A DNA stretch of 64,000 bases. Source: Neolewinella maritima. GTDB lineage: Bacteria > Bacteroidota > Bacteroidia > Chitinophagales > Saprospiraceae. Shown one piece after another: positions 19,268 to 29,000 of this stretch (its first letter is position 1; each line of letters begins with the position of its first letter). The position numbers and the translations under genes were made by a program. Where the stretch lies: positions 124,001 to 188,000 of the forward strand of contig NZ_CAKLPZ010000004.1 in the NCBI RefSeq assembly GCF_923081025.1, given 5' to 3'. The notes beneath the pieces are model-generated. The model had not been told where the DNA came from. It did not search any database and was given only the letters and a program-made list of their open reading frames with translations.

Positions 19268-20296
19268 ATGGACTACCTCATCATCGGACAGGGGCTGGCC
19301 GGCACGCTGATCGGATATCGTTTAGAGCAGGCGGGTCATCGGGTACACTATGCGGACGCAGCCGAGCAGACCGCAGCCAGTAGCGTGGCGGCCGGTGTGA
19401 TCAATCCCATTACCGGCCGACGCTTCGTGCGCAGTTGGCGCATCGATGAGCTACTCCCGGAAGCCCGTGAGCTGTATGCACAGCTTGAGAACACGCTAGG
19501 GGTACGTCTCTGGCATGATCTACCGCTGATTCGTACCCTATTCAACCGGGGGGAGCAGAACGACTGGTTGTCCCGTGGCGGCGACCCGGGCTACGCCCAA
19601 TACCTAGACGATACCCCTAATCTTGGCAGCTTACCTGAGCTCACGTACCCGGCCTTCTCGTACGTAGGGGTGCGGCAGACGGCCCGCGTCGATCTGCGGC
19701 GCTTAGTTCAAACATTTCGCAGTCGGATACTGGCTACCGGCCGGTTTACTGCTTCTGTGATCGACTATGGGGCGCTTCCTCCTGGCTACGACCGCTACAT
19801 TTTCTGTGAGGGATGGCGTGCCAGGTACAACCCCTACTTCAACTACCTCCCCCACGGCGGTACCAAGGGGGAGGCACTGCTGGTCGATACGGGGGACGCA
19901 CCCGTGCTAAAGCGTATGTTCAAGCACCGCGTATTTCTGGTGCCTCAGATCGAGGGGGGCTACTGGGTGGGCGCCAGTAGTAGCAACGCCTTTACGGACG
20001 ACGGGCCGACCGGGGCCACTGCCACCTTCCTAGAAGATCGACTACGGGAAGTACTGCGCGTACCCTATACGGTCACGGCTCACTTAGCTGCCGTGCGCCC
20101 CACCGTACGCGACCGGCGTATGCTGCTGGGTCGTCATCCGCAACACCCGGAACTGTACATCTTTAATGGCTTGGGAACAAAGGGCGCTAGCTTAGCACCG
20201 CTGGGAAGCAAGTGGCTATACGATCTGCTGGAGCGCGGTATACCCGTGCCAGCGGAGGTGTCTATTGATCGGTTTTCAGATCAGGGTGCAGGTTGA
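19268..20296 (+). CDS. FAD-dependent oxidoreductase (DAO/glycine-oxidase-like)
   Basis: 342 residues. The N-terminal dinucleotide-binding motif is MDYLIIGQGLAGTLIGYRLE, followed by AAGVINPITGRR, which is characteristic of the DAO family branch near the MnmC C-terminal oxidase domain. A C-terminal FAD contact (YIFNGLGTKGASLAPLGS) is present. It likely oxidises an amine or amino acid; the substrate cannot be named. It lacks the methyltransferase half of MnmC. Lies 43 bp after the small lipoprotein gene and may share its transcript. Confidence 0.8.
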   Translation: MDYLIIGQGLAGTLIGYRLEQAGHRVHYADAAEQTAASSVAAGVINPITGRRFVRSWRIDELLPEARELYAQLENTLGVRLWHDLPLIRTLFNRGEQNDWLSRGGDPGYAQYLDDTPNLGSLPELTYPAFSYVGVRQTARVDLRRLVQTFRSRILATGRFTASVIDYGALPPGYDRYIFCEGWRARYNPYFNYLPHGGTKGEALLVDTGDAPVLKRMFKHRVFLVPQIEGGYWVGASSSNAFTDDGPTGATATFLEDRLREVLRVPYTVTAHLAAVRPTVRDRRMLLGRHPQHPELYIFNGLGTKGASLAPLGSKWLYDLLERGIPVPAEVSIDRFSDQGAG

Positions 20297-20347
20297 AAAG
20301 GGTCTGTATTTGAGAAGAATCTTATCTACTGCTGTCTTATGAGAACC

Positions 20348-20395
20348 AATTGTGCAATTCGTAGTTTCTAACACATTGTTTGATTATGCACAATT
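20348..20395 (+). promoter_or_regulatory. Inverted repeat flanking a possible promoter of the glycan operon
   Basis: AATTGTGCA (20348-20356) and its exact complement TGCACAATT (20387-20395) are separated by 30 bases and end 7 bases before the glycosyltransferase ATG. Between them lies ATTGTTTG, a near match to the Bacteroidota -7 element, and the TTG of the first arm sits about 22 bases upstream of it, as a -33 box would. The layout suggests an operator for a dimeric repressor or a looping site; it could also fold in RNA. Confidence 0.45.
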
Positions 20396-20402
20396 TTAAA
20401 AA

Positions 20403-21482
20403 ATGCCCCCCTCCCCCGCCCCCTCCGGTGGGTCTTACGACCTTGTAGTATTCTGTCACCTTCGCTGGGACTTCGTTTACCAGCGCCCGCAGCATCTCAT
20501 AAGCCGCCTCTCCCAAACGTACCGGACCTTATTTGTAGAGGAACCCTGGCGAAGACCAGACCGGCCTGATAGCCCACTGCGAAAGATTACTGAGCGGCTA
20601 CATGTCTTACAGCCCAATGTCGATCACATCGATGAGATTTCAAACGTACTTGCGGACTATCTCCCCGGGGGCCGGACTGACATCGCCTGGTTCTACTCCC
20701 CCTCCTTCTTCCCTTTACTGGCAGACTTACGCTGTGATACCGTAGTGTATGATTGCATGGACGAGCTTAGTCTTTTCCGCGGCGCTCCGGCCTCACTGGT
20801 GCAGTTGGAGGACCGGCTACTGCTGCGCGCGGATGTAGTTTTTACAGGAGGCCGCTCTCTTTACGAAGCCAAGGCATCACGCAACGCGTCCGTACACTGC
20901 TTCCCTAGTTCGGTCGACCAGGACCATTTCAGCTCTGCCCAGCGGAGCTTACCCGTACCGGCCGATATCGCCGCCGTAAAGTCACCCATTGTAGGCTATT
21001 TCGGAGTGATCGACGAGCGTATCGACCTGGAGCTACTGGCTGCTACCGGGGATCTACTACCTGAGGTGAACTTTGTCATGATCGGCCCGATAGCGAAAAT
21101 CGCACTGGAGGATCTGCCCCAACGGGAGAACATCCACTACCTGGGCATGCGTGACTATCAGGAATTACCCAACTTTCTGCAGCGGTTCGACGTGGCGATG
21201 ATGCCCTTTGCACTTAACGACGCGACCAAATTCATCAGCCCCACCAAAACGCTCGAGTATATGGCTGCGGGTAAGCCCATCGTCTCTACCGCCATCCGGG
21301 ATGTAGTGCGGGAATACGCCGACTCGGTTGCAATTGTAGACAGCCCGGACAGTTTCGCAGACGCGATCCGCAGGGCGCTGGCTACCTCTACCCCACCCGA
21401 CTACACTACTATTCTTGACAACACCTCCTGGGATGCTACCGCCAAACGGATGCGCGCACTCCTGGAAAAAACCCTGGTATGA
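20403..21482 (+). CDS. Glycosyltransferase, GT4-like
   Basis: 359 residues. The start has the signature YDLVVFCHLRWDFVYQRPQH found in a branch of GT-B retaining transferases encoded with UDP-galactopyranose mutase. The C-terminal nucleotide-sugar site is seen as ISPTKTLEYMAAGKPIVSTA. It overlaps glf by 4 bases (ATGA), so the two are translated together. The next gene's product makes UDP-galactofuranose, so a galactofuranosyl donor is an attractive guess, but it is inference. Probably acts on the cytoplasmic face of the membrane on a surface glycan or lipid. Confidence 0.85.
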   Translation: MPPSPAPSGGSYDLVVFCHLRWDFVYQRPQHLISRLSQTYRTLFVEEPWRRPDRPDSPLRKITERLHVLQPNVDHIDEISNVLADYLPGGRTDIAWFYSPSFFPLLADLRCDTVVYDCMDELSLFRGAPASLVQLEDRLLLRADVVFTGGRSLYEAKASRNASVHCFPSSVDQDHFSSAQRSLPVPADIAAVKSPIVGYFGVIDERIDLELLAATGDLLPEVNFVMIGPIAKIALEDLPQRENIHYLGMRDYQELPNFLQRFDVAMMPFALNDATKFISPTKTLEYMAAGKPIVSTAIRDVVREYADSVAIVDSPDSFADAIRRALATSTPPDYTTILDNTSWDATAKRMRALLEKTLV

Positions 21483-22639
21483 ACACCGCAGATATCGTAA
21501 TCATTGGCGCGGGAATTTCCGGTGCCGTCCTAGCCGAGCGCTACGCCAACAACGGCAAACGGGTCACTATACTCGAAAAACGGGATCACATTGCCGGTAA
21601 TTGCTACGACTATATAGACGACAACGGCATTCTGGTATCTAAGTACGGAGCTCACCTGTTCCACACCAATTATGAAGAGGTTTGGGCGTACGTCAACCAG
21701 TTTTCGGAGTGGTACCCCTGGGAGCATAAGGTATTGGCACAGGTCGAGGACAAACTCGTGCCCATTCCCGTAAACATCACCACGGTAAATACTCTGTACG
21801 GTACTAAATTGGAGACCGATCAGGACATGCGTGATTGGCTGGACGCCAATCGCCAGGATATCCCGGATGCTAAGAATGGACGGGACGCCGTGCTCCATAA
21901 AGTAGGCGATGACCTGTACGAGAAAATGTTTCGCCACTACACCAAGAAGCAGTGGGACAAGTACCCCGAAGAACTCGATGCGTCGGTCCTCAATCGAATC
22001 CCGGTGCGCACCAACTTTGACGATCGCTACTTTTCCGATAAGTATCAGGCGCTGCCGAAGGGCGGATATACCCAGCTCTTCGCAGCCATCCTGGATCATC
22101 CTAACATCAGCGTACACCTCGGCACGGATTACTTCGACGTGAAGGATGAACTCGGCAGCTATGAGAAGCTGTTTTACACCGGCCCCATCGACCGCTTCTT
22201 CGAGTTCAAGCACAGCCTGACGGAGAAGCTGGAGTACCGATCCATCAACTTCGTTTCCGAGACGGTACAGCAGGAATACTTCCAGCACAATTCCGTAGTC
22301 AACTACCCCGGCCGCGAGGTGGACTATACCCGCATCGTAGAGTACCGGCACTTTGGCAATCAGACCGGTCCGCAGGTCACCACCATTGTCAAGGAATACA
22401 CCACTGACGAGGGTGATCCCTATTACCCAGTCCCTAATGCGCGTAATCAGGCCATCTACGAACGCTACCGTGCTGAAGCCGAAGCCCTGAAGGACGTGTA
22501 CTTCGTGGGACGGCTAGCCAACTACAAGTACTTCAACATGGATCAGGCCTTTAAGAATGCGCTTGCCCTATACGATGAGCTGGAACAGCCAGCTCGACCG
22601 GTAGACGCCGCTACAACAAATCAGGTAGCTGCCGAATGA
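21479..22639 (+). CDS. glf: UDP-galactopyranose mutase
   Basis: 386 residues. Flavoenzyme that converts UDP-galactopyranose to UDP-galactofuranose for surface glycans. Motifs: N-terminal Rossmann IVIIGAGISGAVLAERYA, substrate-side KYGAHLFHT, HKVLAQVEDKLVPIPVN, the KKQWDKYPEELDASVLNRIPVR segment (residues about 160-180), and the C-terminal FAD contact LANYKYFNMDQAF. Length is normal. Overlaps its upstream and downstream neighbours by 4 bp each, the middle of a three-gene operon. Confidence 0.96.
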   Translation: MNTADIVIIGAGISGAVLAERYANNGKRVTILEKRDHIAGNCYDYIDDNGILVSKYGAHLFHTNYEEVWAYVNQFSEWYPWEHKVLAQVEDKLVPIPVNITTVNTLYGTKLETDQDMRDWLDANRQDIPDAKNGRDAVLHKVGDDLYEKMFRHYTKKQWDKYPEELDASVLNRIPVRTNFDDRYFSDKYQALPKGGYTQLFAAILDHPNISVHLGTDYFDVKDELGSYEKLFYTGPIDRFFEFKHSLTEKLEYRSINFVSETVQQEYFQHNSVVNYPGREVDYTRIVEYRHFGNQTGPQVTTIVKEYTTDEGDPYYPVPNARNQAIYERYRAEAEALKDVYFVGRLANYKYFNMDQAFKNALALYDELEQPARPVDAATTNQVAAE

Positions 22640-23751
22640 TTCCTGACCTACCGTCCTTTTTGATGGGTGGCTACGAATGTGCCGACCACATCAATCGCTC
22701 GGGCGAACGAATCAATCTGCTACAAACTACCGAGCACGACCGCCGCGCCGCCGAAGATTTTGCTGCCCTGGCCGCACTCGACATTCGGGTTGCGCGGGAG
22801 GGGATCTGCTGGAGCGCTGTGGAGGTTGCCCCCCAACAGTTCGACTTCACTGAAGTAGCCTACCGGCTACGGGCTGCTCACGCCGCCGGTGTTGAAGTGA
22901 TGTGGGACCTGTGTCACTTCGGCTACCCCGACGGACTCTTTCCCACTCACCCTCAGTTCCTGCCTCGCTTCGTAGCCCTGTGTCGTGCCTTCGCTGCGTT
23001 TCACCAGCGGGTGACCACTGCCGTGCTCTACGTAGTGCCCATCAACGAGATCAGTTTCCTTTCCTGGCATTCCGGTGATGTACGCGGTACCGTTCCTTTT
23101 GCAACCAACGCGGGGTGGGATATGAAGTGGCACCTTTGTCGGGCAGCCATCCAAGGGATCGTGGCATTAAAGGCCACCGCCCCGACCTGCCGCATCGTCA
23201 CGATCGAGCCGCTCATACGCGTACACGGCCACGACGGCTCCGACTCCGGTCACATCGCGCGGATGAACAACGATCAGTTCCAGGCGATGGACATCATCGG
23301 GGGGCGCTTATGCCCCGAACTAGGCGGACGGGAAGAATACCTCGACCTACTCGGTTTCAACTACTACTACAACGGACAGTGGACCGACGGAGTAGTACCC
23401 CTGCCCTGGCCAGAACCGGAAGATGCTATGCGTCGCGTGCCGCTACATCGACTACTACTAAACGCCTACGACCGCTACCGCCGTCCATTTTTTCTCGCTG
23501 AGACCGGGCACTTCGGTACCGACCGTGCCCGCTGGCTAATCGAAGTAGCCTATGAGATCGAGCTCGTTCGGCAGCACACCGCCGATTTTTTCGGGGTGTG
23601 CATTTACCCTATCGTCGACCGTCCCGATTGGGACGACCTTACCTCCTACTCCAACTGCGGACTGTACGACCTCGACGCGGAGAATAATCGGATTCCACAC
23701 TACTCCAGTATCGAGACCGTACACCGTTTACAGGAACTGTGGAGTAGGTAA
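22636..23751 (+). CDS. Clan GH-A glycosidase-like protein (GH1-like)
   Basis: 371 residues, cytoplasmic by sequence (no signal peptide). A (beta/alpha)8 glycosidase with the acid/base glutamate probably in VVPINEISF (Glu138) and the nucleophile in FFLAETGHFG (about residue 289), matching the NE(P) and E(N/T)G motifs of GH1-like clan GH-A enzymes. Related proteins are found with glf and this type of glycosyltransferase in Bacteroidota and Proteobacteria. A cytoplasmic glycosidase in a glycan-building operon might trim or transfer a sugar. Overlaps glf by 4 bases and ends the operon, followed by a terminator. Confidence 0.75.
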   Translation: MIPDLPSFLMGGYECADHINRSGERINLLQTTEHDRRAAEDFAALAALDIRVAREGICWSAVEVAPQQFDFTEVAYRLRAAHAAGVEVMWDLCHFGYPDGLFPTHPQFLPRFVALCRAFAAFHQRVTTAVLYVVPINEISFLSWHSGDVRGTVPFATNAGWDMKWHLCRAAIQGIVALKATAPTCRIVTIEPLIRVHGHDGSDSGHIARMNNDQFQAMDIIGGRLCPELGGREEYLDLLGFNYYYNGQWTDGVVPLPWPEPEDAMRRVPLHRLLLNAYDRYRRPFFLAETGHFGTDRARWLIEVAYEIELVRQHTADFFGVCIYPIVDRPDWDDLTSYSNCGLYDLDAENNRIPHYSSIETVHRLQELWSR

Positions 23752-23756
23752 ACTAA

Positions 23757-23788
23757 AAAGCCCGCCGACCTATTGGTCGACGGGCTTT
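23757..23788. terminator. Bidirectional terminator between the glycosidase gene and dnaK
   Basis: AAAGCCCG-C-CGACC and GGTCG-A-CGGGCTTT form a 13-bp stem with one internal mismatch and a TATT loop; A and T runs on the two sides suit both convergent genes. Confidence 0.85.
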
Positions 23789-23810
23789 GTATCATGAAGA
23801 AGCGGGGCGC

Positions 23811-25733
23811 TTACTTGCCCTCTACCTCTTCGAATTCTACATCCTGGACGTCGTCCGCTCCAGAGCTACCCGTCCCGGCGCCGTTCGCGTCCGCTCCGGG
23901 TGCACCTCCGTCGGCGGTGGGATCACCCTCCTGTCCGGCTTGGTACATATCCTGACTGGCAGCATTCCACGCGGCAGTAAGAGCTTCGGTAGCGCTTTCG
24001 ATGGCGCTCAGGTCTTCGGCCTTGTGTGCTTCGCGGAGCTTCTCGAGGTTCTCCTCGATGGGCTGCTTTTTCTCATCCGAGATTTTCTCGCCAAACTCCT
24101 TGAGTTGCTTCTCCGTCTGGAAGACCAGCTGATCGGCACCATTAAGCTTCTCGACACGGTCACGGGCTTCCTTGTCCGTTTCCTCGTTAGCAGCGGCCTC
24201 GGCCTTCATGCGCTCGATGTCCTCCTTGCTCAGTCCGGTACCGGCTTCGATCTTGATCGACTGCTCCTTACCCGTACCCTTGTCCTTTGAAGTTACACTG
24301 AGTACACCATTGGCATCCATGTCGAAGGTTACTTCGATCTGGGGTACACCGCGGGGGGCTGGGGGAATATCACCGAGTACGAAGCGTCCGATGGGACGGT
24401 TGTCCTTGGCCATCTGACGAGCTCCCTGTAGGACGTGAATCTCCACGGAAGGCTGGTTGTCGGATGCGGTAGAGTATACCTTCGACTTCTTGACGGGGAT
24501 CGTGCTATTTGCTTCGATCACCGTATCGAAGATGCCACCCATTGTTTCGATACCCAGGCTGAGTGGGGTTACGTCCAGCAGCAGTACATCCTGTACGTCT
24601 CCGCTGAGTACACCACCCTGAATGGCGGCACCTACGGCAACCACCTCATCGGGGTTCACACTCTTGTTGGCCTTCTTACCGAAGAACTTCTCTACGGCCT
24701 CCTGAATAGCGGGGATACGGGTAGAGCCACCTACGAGGATGACCTCATCAATCTCGCTCTTGCTGATACCGGCATCGTTCATGGCCTTTTCGCAGGGCTT
24801 GAGCGTACGCTGGACGAGCTCGTCGGCCAGTTGCTCGAACTTGGCGCGGCTGATCTTCACGACCAGGTGCTTGGGTACACCATCTACGGCCGTAATGTAG
24901 GGTAGGTTAACTTCGGTCTCCGTTGTGCTGGAGAGCTCGATCTTGGCCTTCTCGGCGGCCTCCTTAAGACGCTGAAGTGCCATGGGATCCTTCTTCAGGT
25001 CCATGTTCTCCTGGTTCTTGAACTCGTCGGCCAGGAAGTCGATCAGTACGCGGTCGAAGTCGTCACCACCCAGGTGAGTATCGCCATTGGTAGACTTCAC
25101 TTCGAATACGCCCTCACCCAGATCGAGGATCGAGATATCGAACGTGCCGCCACCAAGGTCATACACCGCGATGGTCATGTCCTTACTACGCTTGTCCAGA
25201 CCGTAGGCCAGGGCAGCCGCAGTGGGCTCGTTGATGATCCGGCGGACGTTCAGTCCGGCGACCTCACCGGCCTCTTTCGTGGCCTGTCGCTGGGAGTCAT
25301 TGAAGTAGGCGGGTACCGTCACGACGGCCTCCGTTACTTCGGTGCCCAGGAAGTCCTCGGCGATCTTCTTCATCTTCTGCAGCACCATGGCGCTGATCTC
25401 CTGGGGGGTGTACTTCCGCCCGTCGATCTCCACCTGGGCCAGACCGTTGTCGCCCTTGACGACCTTATAGGCCGAACGGTCCACTTCATTCTTTACTTCA
25501 TCGAAGCGCTGTCCCATGTACCGCTTAATGGAAGCGACCGTACGCGTGGGGTTCGTGATGGCCTGCCGCTTGGCGGGCTCGCCGATCTTGCGTTCACCGG
25601 CGTCCAGGAAGGCTACGATGGAAGGAGTAGTGTTGCGACCCTCGTCGTTGTAGATCACGGTGGGCTCGTTGCCCTCCATCACCGCCACACATGAGTTGGT
25701 CGTTCCTAAATCTATTCCGATAATCTTGCTCAT
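23811..25733 (-). CDS. dnaK: Chaperone DnaK (Hsp70)
   Basis: 640 residues from the ATG at 25733; longer in-frame starts reach into the promoter region and are rejected. ATP-dependent chaperone. Motifs: [14 protein letters not shown] (phosphate 1), [32 protein letters not shown] (phosphate 2), [14 protein letters not shown], the linker [16 protein letters not shown], and a C-terminal lid ending in the acidic [11 protein letters not shown] tail. No grpE or dnaJ lies beside it, so dnaK stands alone here. Upstream at 25782-25798 is an excellent sigma-54 promoter match, and no CIRCE operator is present. Confidence 0.98.
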   Translation of the reverse strand: MSKIIGIDLGTTNSCVAVMEGNEPTVIYNDEGRNTTPSIVAFLDAGERKIGEPAKRQAITNPTRTVASIKRYMGQRFDEVKNEVDRSAYKVVKGDNGLAQVEIDGRKYTPQEISAMVLQKMKKIAEDFLGTEVTEAVVTVPAYFNDSQRQATKEAGEVAGLNVRRIINEPTAAALAYGLDKRSKDMTIAVYDLGGGTFDISILDLGEGVFEVKSTNGDTHLGGDDFDRVLIDFLADEFKNQENMDLKKDPMALQRLKEAAEKAKIELSSTTETEVNLPYITAVDGVPKHLVVKISRAKFEQLADELVQRTLKPCEKAMNDAGISKSEIDEVILVGGSTRIPAIQEAVEKFFGKKANKSVNPDEVVAVGAAIQGGVLSGDVQDVLLLDVTPLSLGIETMGGIFDTVIEANSTIPVKKSKVYSTASDNQPSVEIHVLQGARQMAKDNRPIGRFVLGDIPPAPRGVPQIEVTFDMDANGVLSVTSKDKGTGKEQSIKIEAGTGLSKEDIERMKAEAAANEETDKEARDRVEKLNGADQLVFQTEKQLKEFGEKISDEKKQPIEENLEKLREAHKAEDLSAIESATEALTAAWNAASQDMYQAGQEGDPTADGGAPGADANGAGTGSSGADDVQDVEFEEVEGK

Positions 25734-25781
25734 TCGTTGCTTATTGTATACGTTGATTGACATTGATGTCGACCCCAATAA

Positions 25782-25798
25782 TGCAAGCTGCGTGCCAG
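25782..25798 (-). promoter_or_regulatory. Candidate sigma-54 promoter of dnaK
   Basis: On the minus strand the sequence is CTGGCACGCAGCTTGCA, matching the -24/-12 consensus YTGGCACG-N4-TTGCW at every fixed position. The implied transcription start is near 25771, giving a leader of about 38 bases to the dnaK ATG. A sigma-54 factor is not encoded in the window. Confidence 0.65.
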
Positions 25799-25830
25799 AG
25801 CCACTGCTGGACAAATTCTGCCGCTTTTTC

Positions 25831-25848
25831 GGGCGGGGCCGCGGGTGC
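25831..25848 (-). repeat. GC-rich dispersed word, copy 2 (upstream of dnaK)
   Basis: Reads GCACCCGCGGCCCCGCCC in the dnaK direction, about 100 bases upstream of its start and some 33 bases upstream of the sigma-54 box. Confidence 0.8.
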
Positions 25849-25931
25849 AACGCCAATATGCGAAGGGCGCTGTCACGTAGTTGACATTTTGGCAGACGTC
25901 CGTGCCTCCATGGCTCCGCCCCCAAACAACA

Positions 25932-25991
25932 AAGCGGCCTTCCGACACGCCGATTGGATAGCTATCCAGCCGGAGGTTCGGAAGACCGCTT
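25932..25991 (-). terminator. Long hairpin after the CHRD gene
   Basis: A 60-base imperfect inverted repeat. The outer arms AAGCGGTCTTCCGA and TCGGAAGGCCGCTT pair with one mismatch, and GGATAGCTATCC is a perfect palindrome at the centre. On the minus strand it begins 25 bases after the CHRD stop and is followed by TGTTGTTTG. Most likely a terminator insulating dnaK from the gene upstream. Confidence 0.65.
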
Positions 25992-26016
25992 CGTACGAAC
26001 GGTTAATCGTGAGGTG

Positions 26017-29000
26017 CTACTGCACCACGACCCGCGCGGTGTTGATGAGCCGGCCGTCGCTGTTGCGCAGCATCAGGAAGTAGGTGCCGCTCGGCAGCGA
26101 CGACATGTCCACCGCTACGCGTTGCTCACCCACCCGGGCGTCCACCACCCGGTCCTGTTGCAACTGCCCCAGCTGGGTGTACAGCAGCAACCGACCCGTG
26201 AACGCTTCATGGGTAGCGATCTCGTAGGTGAGCGACTGTCCCTCCCGCAGGGGGTTGGGGTAGGCGCGTACCGCAAAGCCCAGGGGCAGGAAGTCGCGGG
26301 TGCCTACGATACTGTCGCGGCCCAGCTTGATGCTCACCCCGGCGCTGGGGCGGTAGTTGCTGCCGTCACTGGCCAGTACCCGGTGGTACAGCGTAGCCGT
26401 ATCCCCCAGATTCACCCCGGCGCTATCGAGCAGCGTCGCTACGGTACCGAAATTGGTCTCGAAGAAGGTGTCCCGACCCGTGTTAGCGGCAAACAGTACC
26501 GAGTCGAAGTCCGCATCGGCGGCCAGCTGCCAGACGTAGATGACCGTGTCCCCGTCGGGGTCGGTGGTCGGTGCGTAGTTCACGCGGAAGGGCTGCTGGT
26601 TCGACCCGCCGATGGCCAACGTATCGCCGTCCAGGGGAGCCAGGATGCGCGAGGCCAGGGGCGGCAGGTTGAGCTCGCCACGGATCTGACCGCGGGCTTC
26701 GCCGCTGCCCACCTCGGTGGTGTGGATGTTCGCGTAGACGCGACCGCTGCGCAGGGCTGTGACCTGTTCGGTCGTCAGCATGTAGGTGTTGCTGTCCACG
26801 CTGAAGATCGCACTGCGCCCCGCGTCGAGGGTGTCGGCCGACAGCGGCAGCGTGATGGGTCCGTTCTGGCCGGCGGGGGCCAGGTGCAGGTGGGCGCCTC
26901 CGGCAATGGAGTAGTCAAACTCACCCTCCAGCATGGTTACGCTACCCGACAGCATCAGCAGCGAGTCGGTCAGCTCCAGCTTCAGGCCACCCTGGGCCGT
27001 AGTCTGGACGTAGTTGGTGGCGTTGGCACCGGAGAAGGTGGTGTGTAGGTAGGTCTGCGCCAGGGGAAGCACCTGGCCGCGGATGGCTCCACTGGGGTAG
27101 TCCGCGGTGTGCACGTTGATGTACACCCTGCGGTCCAGCATTTCGGCCAGTTGGGCCTGGGTGAACTGAAAGACGTTGCTGTCGGCCAGTACCACGCCGC
27201 TGCGGTTGTCGTCATCGAGCTCGGTAGCCATCGACTGCAGGATGCCGCCGTTGCTTCCGGCGATATTGCGGTGCAGGTGCATGCCGCCGGCGATCGCTTC
27301 GTTGAAGTCGCTGTCCAGGTCCTGGAAGGAACCGACCAGCGTGACCGTAGTATCGCGCAGTTCCGCGGCCACCATTCCGGTAGCATCGGTGGGTACGCCC
27401 GCCGGTTGGCTGGCGCCCGACAGGGGGGCCAGGAAGTAACTCGTAGCTTCACCTAGTACCTGGCCGCGGATCTCGCCGCCTGGGTGGTCTAGGGAGTGGA
27501 TGTTGACATACAGAAAGCGATCGGTAAGGGTATCTATTTGTCCTTCGGTAAGTTGGAAGGTGTTTGCTCTGGGGAAGAACCGGCCGCCGCGTGCCGCACT
27601 GCTATCGGCCGATACGGTGAGGGGATACAGTACTCCACCACTCTGACCAGGATAGCCGGGATGCAAGTGGGCACCACCGCCAATCGACTTGTTAAGATCA
27701 CTCTGTAGATCAAAGTAGCTTCCGGTGGCCGTCATGCGGGTGCCCATCAGTTCCACCTTCACCATGCCATGACCGGTAGAAATTACGGAGGGAATCTGCT
27801 GGTTACCGTTGAGGAAGGTGGTAAACACAGCCTGTGCTTCGGGTATCATTTGGCCGCGTAGTTCTCCCATGGGGTTGCCTACCGTATGAATATTCAGGTA
27901 GACGCCACGGGCAATGAGCAGACTACGCTGCCCCGGAGTCATGGTGTATTTGTTGCTGTCGATGGGGAAGGTTCCGCTCACGGTATCGGTACGTAGGAAG
28001 TCCAGCGGAATGATAATTCCCCCATTATCTCCCGCATAACCGGCGTGCAAGTGACTGCCCTTTCGAATAAAGGTGTTGATACGCGATTGCAGTCCGGCGT
28101 AGCTACCGATCAGGCGGATCGTATCATCGACTACGTGACTGAGTACCTGTCCCGTTCCCTGCGAAAGGATGGGAGGATACTGATTGGCACCCGAAAGATG
28201 GGCCCGTAGGATGATGTTAGCGGGCGGAAGTACCTGTCCGCGGATTTCGCCACTGGGGTACGCACCACTATGAATATTCGCGTAGTAGCGCCCATCGCGC
28301 AGATCGGCTACCTGCTTATCGTCCAGGGTAAAGGTATTGTCCTCACTGCGGAACACGCCACTCAGGCCATCGTCCGCTACGGAGGCAGTAAGTGCGATAT
28401 CAATGCCACCGTTCAGTCCGGGTAATCCCAGGTGCAGGTGAGCGCCTCCGCCGATACTGCTTGCAAAGGTGTCCTTAAGGTCAGCGAATGAGCCGGTGAC
28501 TACCAGACTATTATCGTCCGCATCGAATTCCATGAGCAAGGCGCCATGAGCGGTAGAAATCACACTGGGCACCTCGTTACTACCCAGTAAGTTGGTGTAG
28601 TAAGCCTCCTTACCGTTGCGCACCAGATTGCCACGCAGTTCCCCGCTTGGGTACCGTTCGGTATGGATATTCACGTAAATGCTCCCGACATCAACATCTT
28701 CCAGATCGTCCGTCGAGATGATAAAGGTGTTATCCTCTGCATTGATCGTACCGCTGAGACCGTCCTCGCTCAGGCTAAGGGATAGCGGTTGGATGATGCC
28801 ACCATTGCTCCCAGGGTAAGCGACGTGGATATGACCACCGCCCCTAATGGAGGTAGCCACGGGGGAACTCAGGCGGGCGAAGGAGCCACTCACTACGAAC
28901 CGCGCGCCGCCATCTACTTCGGTGACGTCCACGGTTACCGAGCCACTAGCCGCAGTAGCTACTGGAAGCGCCTGCTGTTGTCCGCTGAGCATGGCGGTGG

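Noticed and set aside
25733..25830. CIRCE/HrcA operator before dnaK
   Set aside because: No TTAGCACTC-N9-GAGTGCTAA or close variant is present in the region.
25954..27048. A 364-codon plus-strand frame opposite the CHRD gene
   Set aside because: Composition is typical of an antisense shadow in GC-rich DNA, and it runs through the terminator hairpin and the T9SS domain codons of the real gene.
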